Source: CAZKVU01 sp964556475
GTDB taxonomy: Bacteria > Patescibacteriota > Microgenomatia > UBA1406 > HO2-37-13b
Direction: 5' to 3'
NCBI GenBank assembly: GCA_964556475.1
Contig: CAZKVU010000009.1
Coordinates: 1 to 40,875, forward strand
DNA length: 40,875 nt
This document shows, one piece after another, positions 33,801 to 40,052 of this stretch. The notes beneath the pieces are model-generated. The model did no database searches. It was not told the DNA's origin and saw only the letters and a list, made by a program, of their open reading frames with translations. A program made the translations under genes and the position numbers. How positions within the stretch are numbered: the stretch's first letter is position 1; each line of letters starts with the position of its first letter.

Positions 33801-35306
33801 TCGTCGTTCTAAGGCCGGGTCCTTTTCGATATATTTGCGATATTCTGTAAGCGTTGTTGCGCCAATAACCTGCAATTCTCCGCGAGCTAATGCGGGCTTT
33901 AGGAAGTTAGATGCATCCAGAGCACCCTCACCACCTGCACCTGCGCCGACAAGGTTATGAATTTCGTCGATAAAGAGAATAATCTGTCCTTTCGAATTTG
34001 AAATCTCTTCGATAAGTTTTTTCATTCTTTCTTCGAATTCTCCTCTATGTGAAGCGCCAGCAATGATGCTCATCAGATCGAGTTGGTAGATTTTCTTGCC
34101 TAAAAGTGATTCTGGAACTTCCTTTGAGACTATTTTTTGCGCAAGTCCTTCAACAATTGCTGTTTTACCCACACCAGCTTCTCCAACAAGTGCTGGATTG
34201 TTCTTTGAACGGCGGGATGTAATATGAATTACGCGTTCTATCACATCAGATCGCTCTACAACCGGATCAAGCTGGCCTTGAGCTGCAAGCTCTGTAAGGT
34301 CGCGAGTGTATTGCTGTAAAACGCTTGTTGTTTGCTTTTCACCTGACTCTTTACCTTCAACTCCTTCTTTTTTACCGACAATCTTTTTATTTAAGTCTTC
34401 TTTTTTAAGTCCGAGTTTAGCAAGTGTTCGTGCGCCAATACCTTCGCCCTCATCATAAAGTGAAATTAAAATGTGTTCTGGTGAAATAAACTCGTATCCA
34501 ATTTTTCTCGCGACAACAAGAGAATTCTCTAGAATCTTTTTGAGTCGTGGAGAAGGTTGTGGCTGTTTTGTTGATGTTCCTTTCTGATAGAGCTTATCTA
34601 ATTCTTGCTCAATAATTTGAGGTTGTATTTTTTGATCGACAAATAATTTATACACTTCGGGATCGGCGAGCAATCCATGAAGTAAGTGTTCTGAGTCTAT
34701 GAGGTCGCTACCAAGCTCTTTTGCTTTCTGTTGGGCTGTGACAAAAACCCTGTTTGATCGCTGAGTCAAATGTGTCATGAGATCAAGCTGGGCGCTCTTA
34801 TCGTTTGCGCCTGGTTGACCTTGGTCACCGTTCTGATCTGTTGCTTGTGGCTGTTGTCCATCGACTGGAGCAGCTGGTGCATTTGGATCAGTTTGTTTTT
34901 GATCATCTTTTTGTATTGAAGAATCAGTTTTATCCGCAGCCTTTTCGGTAGGATCTGAAGAAGGTGCTTGCGAACTTGTTGCAGGTGTTGGACTTGTCTG
35001 ATCTGTAGCAGGAGCTACAGGTGCAGGAGCATCTGTGACAGCCGCTGGAGCTTGTGCTGGCGGTGTTGGAACTGTTTGAGTAGTTTGTGTTGTCATCTCA
35101 GGCATTTGTGGTGCCGGAGGAGTACCAATTCCATTATATGATTGACCCGATGGAGGAGTGCCTATCCCATTATAGGATTGAGGCTGGGGTACAACTGTCT
35201 GCGTTGATTGCACCACAGTCTGAGTCGATCCTGGGGCTTGTGGAGGCGGAGTTTGAGCTCCACTGACATCAGAATCCTTTTTTTTCAGAAAGTCTAACAT
35301 GGCCAT
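30894..35306 (-). CDS. Giant ClpC-like double AAA+ ATPase with four-repeat insertion in D2
   Basis: Hsp100 unfoldase of 1470 residues, against ~810-860 for ClpC. Order: a Pro/Thr/Gln-rich N-tail (1-~170); Clp-N domain with two repeats (~175-305); D1 with Walker A GEAGVGKT (~373) and Walker B LFIDEIH (~442); a short coiled-coil middle domain (~578-630); D2 with Walker A GPTGVGKT (~713), Walker B VLFDEVEKAH (~784) and sensor 1 TTSN (~826). A ~325-residue insertion follows (~840-1165) with four ~43-residue repeats. The Arg-finger segment FRPELINRFDE (~1188), the D2 small domain (YGARPLRRTIQ), a degenerate zinc-ribbon-like patch (~1315-1340) and a Lys/Gln/Thr-rich tail complete the chain. No IGF/VGF-type ClpP loop is visible. 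The M domain is short as in ClpC, not long as in ClpB. An alternative ATG lies at codon 3. Substrates are unknown. Confidence 0.9.
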   Translation of the reverse strand: MAMLDFLKKKDSDVSGAQTPPPQAPGSTQTVVQSTQTVVPQPQSYNGIGTPPSGQSYNGIGTPPAPQMPEMTTQTTQTVPTPPAQAPAAVTDAPAPVAPATDQTSPTPATSSQAPSSDPTEKAADKTDSSIQKDDQKQTDPNAPAAPVDGQQPQATDQNGDQGQPGANDKSAQLDLMTHLTQRSNRVFVTAQQKAKELGSDLIDSEHLLHGLLADPEVYKLFVDQKIQPQIIEQELDKLYQKGTSTKQPQPSPRLKKILENSLVVARKIGYEFISPEHILISLYDEGEGIGARTLAKLGLKKEDLNKKIVGKKEGVEGKESGEKQTTSVLQQYTRDLTELAAQGQLDPVVERSDVIERVIHITSRRSKNNPALVGEAGVGKTAIVEGLAQKIVSKEVPESLLGKKIYQLDLMSIIAGASHRGEFEERMKKLIEEISNSKGQIILFIDEIHNLVGAGAGGEGALDASNFLKPALARGELQVIGATTLTEYRKYIEKDPALERRFQPVLVPEPTEEAAVKMVKALRDKYEAFHKVKIPDEAIEASVKLSKRYVGDRFLPDKAVDLIDEAGAAVRLPLISLPEKIRSLEERLKQLDQEYQEAEKIGNKVQSSILKPKVDDLKAQLTEDQEEYNTKKAQTTSSVTEQIIKDVIARWTGIPVSKITSSEVEKLRKLEDIIHQRLINQEHAVTPVAEAIRRGRAGLKSTDRPIGSFVFLGPTGVGKTELSKTLAEVLFGQEEAMIRFDMTEYMEKHEVAKLLGAPPGYVGYEEGGKLTEAVRRRPYSVVLFDEVEKAHPDIFNILLQILDDGRLTDNRGHVVSFKNTVVITTSNIGTKMIQDDILASGKTDIEEPTAISTYAFSPRGRQILTIMGKVFEREGPTGQWNNKMLIDYFSGQTVQTAPTDQQPSAPAEPAQADQPPAPAKPAAQPAEFPGKEFDTHTMSPKGAEFISVGDQMLWRTSTTAKVWSSMNLIQYFNKNVVINALPDAPEQQLPTARLKTHAFSSDETEVVSFKDRFWRRKDGDTNWETGELKDYFAGQQMESTAPAANTPQSSAPTDTQKDPQKNQDPLTAQTNDSKQPQVAQAKVDDTQKTPQQNSQQTEPAAFPTNYWDIHGFTADGGEYIIVGEQVWSRKAQTTIWKMQTMADYFGKDFPLDQELAEKKKIEEELSTNQYEKTKSKVMEELRKFFRPELINRFDEVIIFEPLKYHHMLLIAELQLKGVRKMLEDQNMGFAWTLSAKKEIVRQGFDPIYGARPLRRTIQKLVENPLSSLIIEKKLEENDMVRVDFDGAELIFNIDKVKFVPESEAAKGQIVMKKFKCVQSGHEFETEVKEGATVVCPINAQEKVEEIKNEPLIKPDDPALKTDNIQQNKTDQPTADQTSTDQNKKPSLDVVPDQKQSKSAPTQGQKTKKDDKKQSGQAPQSSTQSKPTDMVIPTPPVNSPASTDKDLQGVQNMLENKLGQQNQPVTPQVA
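31857..32765 (-). repeat. Four ~43-residue aromatic repeats inside the Clp D2 domain
   Basis: Protein repeats at residues ~848-892, 932-976, 993-1037 and 1106-1150. The shared pattern is [TD]-x-H/Y-x-[FM]-[ST]-x-[DKR]-G-x-x-[FIVY]-[IV], then [VI]-G or K, a [VFM]-W/F-x-R step, a central W, and the ending [DQ]-Y-F. Examples are YAFSPRG...DYFSGQ, HTMSPKG...QYFNKN, HAFSSDE...DYFAGQ and HGFTADGG...DYFGKD. They look like a small beta hairpin plus a helix. Linkers between copies 1-2 and 3-4 are 40-70 residues rich in Pro, Gln, Thr and Ala. I know of no named family with this pattern. Confidence 0.85.
35116..35180 (-). repeat. Direct DNA repeat encoding SYNGIGTPP twice
   Basis: Two 29-bp copies (35116-35144 and 35152-35180) match at about 24 positions and encode two SYNGIGTPP units in the disordered N-tail of the Clp protein, suggesting a recent duplication in low-complexity sequence. 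Confidence 0.7.
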
Positions 35307-35317
35307 ATATACGTTTC

Positions 35318-35346
35318 ATTATGAAGAAAAACGTAGATCTTGTCAA
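35318..35346 (-). promoter_or_regulatory. Promoter of the clp-pilin operon, near-leaderless
   Basis: A perfect TTGACA (35341-35346), a 17-bp spacer and CATAAT (35318-35323) on the minus strand. The ATG at 35306 is 11 nt past the -10 box, so the leader would be about 4 nt. No CIRCE-like repeat overlaps it. Confidence 0.65.
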
Positions 35347-35367
35347 ATGAAAAAGAAGGGTTAACCT

Positions 35368-35376
35368 TGGTATAAT
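35368..35376 (+). promoter_or_regulatory. Extended -10 promoter of rfbB, leaderless
   Basis: TGGTATAAT lies with only 7 nt between the -10 box and the ATG at 35384, so transcription would start at or next to the A of the start codon. The palindrome GGTTAACC lies just upstream (35359-35366) and could be an operator. Confidence 0.6.
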
Positions 35377-35383
35377 TACATAT

Positions 35384-36391
35384 ATGAAACTTCTTGTGAC
35401 AGGTGGCGCAGGCTTTATCGGATCAAATTTCATTTTGTATTGGCTTGATAAATATTCTGATGATGAGATTGTCAATTTTGATAAATTAACATATGCTGGA
35501 AATCTTGATAGCCTAAAGTCTGTTGAAAGTGATCGGCGCTATTCTTTTGTCAAAGGTGATATTTGTGACCGCGACGCTGTTGATGCCGTTATGAAAGATG
35601 TTGATACTGTGGTTCACTTTGCGGCGGAGTCACATGTTGATCGATCAATTCACGACGCATCTCCATTTATTCAAACAAATATTGTCGGGACACATGTGTT
35701 ACTCGAATCTGCACTCAAACACAAAAATATTACTCGTTTTCATCATATTTCAACTGATGAGGTTTTTGGAGCACTCCCCCTTGGTACTGAGGAAAAATTC
35801 AACGAACATACGCCCTATGACCCTCGTAGTCCGTATTCTGCTTCAAAGGCGGCCTCAGACCACCTCGTTCGTGCGTATTACGAAACATATGGCCTCCCTA
35901 TGACTATTTCTAACTGTGCAAATAATTATGGGCCTCGACACTTCCCTGAAAAATTGTTCCCTCTCGCCATAACGAATATTCTTGAAGGTAAAAAAGTTCC
36001 GATTTATGGTGATGGTTTATACGTTCGTGACTGGCTTTATGTCGAGGATCATGCACGAGCCATAGACGATATTATACATAAAGGAAAAATTGGTGAGACA
36101 TATATGATAGGTGGGTTAAAAAAAGATGTTTCAAATTTGGAAGCAATCAGAAAAATTATTGAAATAATGGGCAAAAATCCAGATGAAACAATTGAATATG
36201 TTAAAGATCGCCCAGGCCATGATCGACGCTATGCAATAGACTGGTCAAAGATTCACGATGAGCTCGGATGGTCACCAACGGTTACTTTCGAGGAAGGACT
36301 GCAAAAAACAATCGAATGGTACAAAAATAATGAAGATTGGTGGAAAAAAATCATTGCCCATCAAACATTCGAGTATAGGTCATCTGTATAG
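35384..36391 (+). CDS. rfbB: dTDP-glucose 4,6-dehydratase
   Basis: Second step of dTDP-L-rhamnose synthesis, an SDR-family NAD enzyme. The 335 residues include the Rossmann motif TGGAGFIGSN (7-16), FAAESHVDRSI, the catalytic region HISTDEVFGALP (Thr-Asp-Glu), the YSASK motif (Tyr and Lys of the SDR triad), NCANNYGPRHFPEKLFP, and GDGLYVRDWLYVEDHARA. All family hallmarks are present at the normal length. No rfbA, rfbC or rfbD follows, so the pathway is not clustered here. Its last 41 bp overlap the end of the converging rodZ-like gene. Confidence 0.95.
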   Translation: MKLLVTGGAGFIGSNFILYWLDKYSDDEIVNFDKLTYAGNLDSLKSVESDRRYSFVKGDICDRDAVDAVMKDVDTVVHFAAESHVDRSIHDASPFIQTNIVGTHVLLESALKHKNITRFHHISTDEVFGALPLGTEEKFNEHTPYDPRSPYSASKAASDHLVRAYYETYGLPMTISNCANNYGPRHFPEKLFPLAITNILEGKKVPIYGDGLYVRDWLYVEDHARAIDDIIHKGKIGETYMIGGLKKDVSNLEAIRKIIEIMGKNPDETIEYVKDRPGHDRRYAIDWSKIHDELGWSPTVTFEEGLQKTIEWYKNNEDWWKKIIAHQTFEYRSSV

Positions 36392-36986
36392 TTCTGCTGC
36401 GTCCATTTGCTCCAGTTGCTTTAATCGTAACCACGTTTTTTTCTTTGGTCAGCGGAATTTCAGTTTCAAAGGTATTATTTTCGGATAAATAAAGCCTCTC
36501 ATCATTAACCATGATAATAGTTTCTTTTGCCGTTCTACCCTTGAGAAGGATTTTCTTTTCATTTTTAAAAGCGGTTTGTGTTGGTTGAAGAATTGTAATT
36601 TCAGGCGGGGTAAAAAGCAGGCTTAATTGATATCCGAAATAGGTAATAAACAGGATAACAATAAGCGCGATGGTATAGCGGATGATTTTCTTTGTCTGCG
36701 GAGTAAATTGGTCCTTTGTTGCCTTTGTTTTAAATTTTTGAGACTCGTGCTCATCATACTCACGTCGAAAATATGCTAGAAGGGTTGTTGTATCAAGATC
36801 AAGATGCCTGCCGTATACATTGATAATACCTTGTATATATGTTCGTGATGGAAAAGCATCCCATCTACTTTCCTCGATTGCCTTGAGGTTTTTTGCTCGG
36901 ATGTGCGTAATTTTTTCGATCTGCTCTAAAGATTGACTTTTCTTAATCCGTTCCTGTTTGAGTGTTTCTCCAGCTGTTTTGAGCAT
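36351..36986 (-). CDS. RodZ-like protein: helix-turn-helix, transmembrane helix, extracytoplasmic Ig-like domain
   Basis: 211 residues from the ATG at 36986; the longer frame to 37013 would start inside a terminator. The N-terminal HTH_25-type domain (GETLKQERIKKSQSLEQIEK...IEESRWDAFPSRTYIQGIINVYGRHL) is the RodZ/YfgA signature. A basic linker, one transmembrane helix (YTIALIVILFITYFGYQL) and an Ig-like beta domain (ITILQPTQTAF...NVVTIKATGANGRSRTIQ) follow. RodZ links MreB to the cell-wall elongation machinery; no mreB is in the window, so a related scaffold role is inferred. Expressed from a promoter embedded in the groESL terminator. Confidence 0.85.
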   Translation of the reverse strand: MLKTAGETLKQERIKKSQSLEQIEKITHIRAKNLKAIEESRWDAFPSRTYIQGIINVYGRHLDLDTTTLLAYFRREYDEHESQKFKTKATKDQFTPQTKKIIRYTIALIVILFITYFGYQLSLLFTPPEITILQPTQTAFKNEKKILLKGRTAKETIIMVNDERLYLSENNTFETEIPLTKEKNVVTIKATGANGRSRTIQMTYTRMFDGQ

Positions 36987-36992
36987 AGCCGT

Positions 36993-37021
36993 ACTATACA
37001 AAAAAACCCGCACCTACACAA
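36993..37021 (-). promoter_or_regulatory. Promoter of rodZ-like gene inside the groESL terminator
   Basis: TATAGT (36993-36998) is 6 nt from the ATG at 36986, implying a leaderless mRNA. A weak -35 TTGTGT (37016-37021), 17 bp upstream, lies in the loop of the groESL terminator hairpin. Confidence 0.4.
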
Positions 37022-37033
37022 GATGCGGGTTTT
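37000..37033 (-). terminator. Intrinsic terminator of groES-groEL
   Basis: AACCCGCA (37005-37012) pairs with TGCGGGTT (37024-37031) around an 11-nt loop. On the minus strand a run of seven T follows (37006-37000, two within the stem). It lies 17 nt after the groEL stop. Confidence 0.8.
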
Positions 37034-37049
37034 ATAATTTCGCGTAGGT

Positions 37050-38699
37050 TTACATCATGCCACCCATACCCATTCCACCATCCATGCCGCCAGGCATTGG
37101 AGGTTCTTTCTTTTCTGGAATGTCGGTAACGAGTGCTTCTGTTGTCAAAATCATCATTGCAACTGACGCAGCGTTTTCAAGGGCACTTCGGACAACTTTT
37201 GTCGGATCAACAACACCTTGTTTTGTCATAGAGCCAAATTCAAGGGTTGCAGCGTTGAATCCGTAGTCGGCGTCTTTAGATTCTTCGAGTTTGTGAAGAA
37301 CCATGCCTGGATTCATGCCTGAATTTTGTGCAAGCATTTCAACTGGTCCGGAAAGTGCATCATGAACAATATCCATGCCGGATTTTACTTCCGGATTAGT
37401 TTCTTTTTGTCGCGCAGCATCAACAGCTTTTCGGGCTTTGAGCAATGTTACACCGCCTCCAGGAACAATTCCTTCCTCGAGAGCTGCTTTTGTTGCTGAA
37501 ACTGCATCGTCAACGCGTTCTTTCTTTTCTTTGAGTTCAATTTCGGTTGTAGCACCAACGTTAATGACGGCAACACCACCGGCGAGCTTTGCAAGGCGCT
37601 CTTGAAGCTTTTCTTTGTCAAAATCTGATGTTGAATCATCAATTTCTCTCTTAATTTGAGCAACACGAGATTTTAATGCAGCAGAATCACCCTTACCACC
37701 AATAATACGTGTTGTTTCCTTATCAGCCCAAACTTTGTCTGCGCGGCCAAGAACGTCGACATCAATACTGTCAAGTTTTGCACCGGTATCTTCTGAAACA
37801 AGTTGACCGCCGGTTAAGATAGCTATATCCTGCAGCATTGCTTTTCGACGATCGCCAAAACCTGGTGCTTTGACAACCAAGGTGTTGAATGAACCTTTCA
37901 GCTTGTTAAAGACGAGTGTTGCAAGAGCTTCACCGTCAACATCATCAGCAATAATAACTAAAGTCTTTGAAACTTTGACAAACTTTTCAAGGAAAGGAAG
38001 TATATCTGCAACAGCGCTGATTTTTTTATCAGTTATTAATATATATGCATCATCAACTTCAGCAGTCATCTTGTCAGGGTTGGTGACAAAGTATGCAGAG
38101 GCATATCCTTTGTCGAATTCCATACCTTCTTTGTAATCAATCTCCATCTCAAGACCTTTTCCTTCTTCAACGGTGATAACACCATCTTTGCCGACTCTTT
38201 TGAATGCTTCTGCAATGGTCTTTCCAATCGTATCATCTCCTGCAGAAATCGTTGCGACTTGAGAAACAGCATTTTCATCCTCAAGCGGAATATTTTTTGA
38301 TGCTTTTTTTACTTCATTTACTGCAATCTCAACACCCTTTTCAATACCTTTTTTGATAAACATCGGATTACCACCTGCTGTAATGACGCGGAGACCGAGG
38401 TTGACCATGTCACGGGTTAATAGGGTAGAAGTAGTCGTTCCATCACCAGCAACATCTGCTGATTTTGAAGCGGCCTCGCGTGCTAATTGTGCACCCATAT
38501 TTTCAAACGGGTCTTCAAGTTCGATTTCCTTTGCAACCGAAACACCGTCGTGAACAACATTTGGAGCACCCCATTTTTTATCAAGGGCAACATTTCGTCC
38601 ACGTGGGCCAAGTGTTGTTACAACGGCTTGTGCCAAAATATTAACGCCTCGTGCAAGTGACTTGCGTGCATCATCTGAAAATTTAAGTTGTTTTGCCAT
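37050..38699 (-). CDS. groEL: Chaperonin GroEL (Hsp60)
   Basis: Subunit of the 14-mer folding chamber. The 549 residues include LARGVNILAQAVVTTLGPRGRNV, the ATP-site VAGDGTTTSTLLTRD, apical-domain segments such as LVIIADDVDGEALATLVFNK and KAPGFGDRRKAML, AATEEGIVPGGG-type LEEGIVPGGGVTLL, and the Gly/Met-rich tail ending GGMGMGGMM. Length and motifs are standard. It lies 39 nt after groES. The cytosolic folding role needs GroES, encoded next to it. Confidence 0.98.
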   Translation of the reverse strand: MAKQLKFSDDARKSLARGVNILAQAVVTTLGPRGRNVALDKKWGAPNVVHDGVSVAKEIELEDPFENMGAQLAREAASKSADVAGDGTTTSTLLTRDMVNLGLRVITAGGNPMFIKKGIEKGVEIAVNEVKKASKNIPLEDENAVSQVATISAGDDTIGKTIAEAFKRVGKDGVITVEEGKGLEMEIDYKEGMEFDKGYASAYFVTNPDKMTAEVDDAYILITDKKISAVADILPFLEKFVKVSKTLVIIADDVDGEALATLVFNKLKGSFNTLVVKAPGFGDRRKAMLQDIAILTGGQLVSEDTGAKLDSIDVDVLGRADKVWADKETTRIIGGKGDSAALKSRVAQIKREIDDSTSDFDKEKLQERLAKLAGGVAVINVGATTEIELKEKKERVDDAVSATKAALEEGIVPGGGVTLLKARKAVDAARQKETNPEVKSGMDIVHDALSGPVEMLAQNSGMNPGMVLHKLEESKDADYGFNAATLEFGSMTKQGVVDPTKVVRSALENAASVAMMILTTEALVTDIPEKKEPPMPGGMDGGMGMGGMM

Positions 38700-38738
38700 G
38701 TTTATGTGATTTAAGAAATTTTTAACTTAGTTAATAAC

Positions 38739-39038
38739 TTATTTAACAATTGCCATAACATCTTTTTGTTCAAGAATCATCCATTCTTCTCCATCGACTT
38801 TTACTTCATTACCGCCCCATTTCTTATATAAAACCTTGTCACCGACTTTAAGGATCATTTTATTCACTCTGCCGTCATCACTACCGACACCCGTGCCAAC
38901 AGCCATAACTTCTCCCATTTGTGGCTTTTCTTTTGCACTGTCCGGAATATAAATTCCTGATTCTGTTTTCTGTTCAGCTTCTAATGGTTTGATAAGAACA
39001 TTATCAAACAAAGGTTGAATATTGATTTTTTTTGACAT
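38739..39038 (-). CDS. groES: Co-chaperonin GroES (Hsp10)
   Basis: Lid of the GroEL chamber. The ATG at 39038 (MSKKINIQPLFDNVLIKPLE) gives 99 residues; an in-frame GTG at 39044 is less likely. The mobile loop (EAEQKTESGIYIPDSAKEKPQMGEV, with the hydrophobic GIYIP contact), VGDKVLYKKWGGNEVKVDGEEW and the C-terminal EQKDVMAIV match the family. First gene of groESL, with a strong promoter and an ~90-nt leader holding a hairpin. Confidence 0.97.
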   Translation of the reverse strand: MSKKINIQPLFDNVLIKPLEAEQKTESGIYIPDSAKEKPQMGEVMAVGTGVGSDDGRVNKMILKVGDKVLYKKWGGNEVKVDGEEWMILEQKDVMAIVK

Positions 39039-39093
39039 ATTCACTATATGTAATAACTAAATAATAAAAATAACGAATGGTTTGATCCTCAGC

Positions 39094-39111
39094 GTTTTCC
39101 TTGTGGAAAAC
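39094..39111 (-). promoter_or_regulatory. Leader hairpin of groESL mRNA
   Basis: GTTTTCC-N4-GGAAAAC is a perfect 7-bp stem with a 4-nt loop in the groES leader, without a following T run. It may stabilise the transcript or modulate translation. Confidence 0.4.
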
Positions 39112-39135
39112 AACTTCCCATTAATTTAGTATGTA

Positions 39136-39184
39136 TATATAACAAAGGTAGGCAAAATTGTCAAGCAGCTTTTAAGTCTGCTAA
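39136..39184 (-). promoter_or_regulatory. Promoter of groESL with a degenerate CIRCE-like element
   Basis: On the minus strand TTGACA (39159-39164), a 17-bp spacer ending in TGT, and TATATA (39136-39141) form a strong extended promoter. Overlapping its -35 is a 27-bp stretch (39158-39184) that begins TTAGCAGA, identical to the hrcA operator, and ends TGACAA where CIRCE has TGCTAA. An alternative symmetry, AGCAG-N9-CTGCT, lies inside. HrcA control is plausible but the right half-site is weak. Confidence 0.55.
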
Positions 39185-39196
39185 TTATTATAGGAT

Positions 39197-40048
39197 ATGA
39201 ATTACACTCCATTATCGAAAATTCTCAATAAAGACCAGGGACCAGAAGATGTCAGAGCAGAGATCAATAATCTTGTGATGCTGCTGGATAATAGCGGCGT
39301 TCCTGATGATCTACGTGAAAAGGCAAAGCTGCAATTACAACGGATAGACTTAGCTTTACAGCATGGAGGCAATGTTAATCAGTTAGATATGTTAACGAAA
39401 TATGTCGACTGGCTTATTTCATTGCCATGGAAACGTGTTTCAGAAGATGTTCTCGATATAGAGCATGCAAAAAAAATAATGGATCAGAATCATTATGGAC
39501 TAGAAGGGATAAAGAAGAGACTGCTTGAATACATTTCCATTCTCATTTTGCAAAAAAAGCAAGGCGGTAAAAAATTTCATGCNNNNNNNNNNNNNNNNNN
39601 NNNNNNNNNNNNNNNNNNNNNNNNNNNNNNNNNNNNNNNNNNNNNNNNNNNNNNNNNNNNNNNNNNNNNNNNNNNNNNNNNNTTTGACCTTTCTCAGGTT
39701 ATTTTTGTAGCAACAGCAAATAATACACAAACAATCTCAACAGCTGTTATGGATCGATTGGAAGTCATCCAGATGCCCTCGTATAAAGATGAAGAAAAGA
39801 TTGCAATCGGAAAAAATTATGTACTGCCCCGACTAGTTAAAGAGAGCGGTATTAAACCAGAACTCTTAACGATTGATGATGAAGTTTGGAAACATATTGC
39901 ACGATTGTCAGGATTTGACCCCGGAATTAGAAGTATTGAACGTAAAGTTGAATCAATCGTGCGAACAGCAGCATTTAAGATGGTCGGTGGTCAAGGAGAA
40001 TCTTTCGCAATTACCATGACGAATTTGAAGGAATTCATGGAGGCGTAA
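39197..40048 (+). CDS. Lon-like AAA+ ATPase lacking the protease domain (interrupted by gap)
   Basis: The first 128 residues match Lon from the end of its helical N-region into the AAA+ module: EINNLVMLLDNSGVPDDLREKA, YVDWLISLPWKRVSEDVLDIEHA, NHYGLEGIKKRLLEYIS. After the gap come FDLSQVIFVATANNTQTIS, MDRLEVIQMPSYKDEEKIAI and the Lon alpha domain (SGFDPGIRSIERKVESIVRTAAF). The frame stops at LKEFMEA, where E. coli Lon passes into its Ser-Lys protease domain, so no protease is encoded. The N-terminal substrate domain is also absent. Walker A and B fall in the gap. By comparison with E. coli Lon the gap should hold about 115 residues, not 33. Probably an unfoldase or scaffold; function unknown. 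Confidence 0.8.
   Translation: MNYTPLSKILNKDQGPEDVRAEINNLVMLLDNSGVPDDLREKAKLQLQRIDLALQHGGNVNQLDMLTKYVDWLISLPWKRVSEDVLDIEHAKKIMDQNHYGLEGIKKRLLEYISILILQKKQGGKKFHXXXXXXXXXXXXXXXXXXXXXXXXXXXXXXXXXXFDLSQVIFVATANNTQTISTAVMDRLEVIQMPSYKDEEKIAIGKNYVLPRLVKESGIKPELLTIDDEVWKHIARLSGFDPGIRSIERKVESIVRTAAFKMVGGQGESFAITMTNLKEFMEA
39583..39682. other. Assembly gap of 100 N inside the Lon-like gene
   Basis: Exactly 100 N. The missing Lon segment (Walker A to just after Walker B) should be near 345 nt, so the placeholder understates the true length. Confidence 0.95.
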
Positions 40049-40052
40049 ATTC

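Noticed and set aside
33580..33960. 126-codon ORF antisense to the Clp gene
   Set aside because: Low-complexity Ser/Ala-rich shadow of the D1 domain coding strand; no independent coding signals.
39158..39199. Promoter for the Lon-like gene using TTGTCA on the plus strand
   Set aside because: The spacing to TATTAT is about 24 bp, or 19-20 bp to weaker boxes; no convincing -35/-10 pair was found, so it is not listed as a feature.
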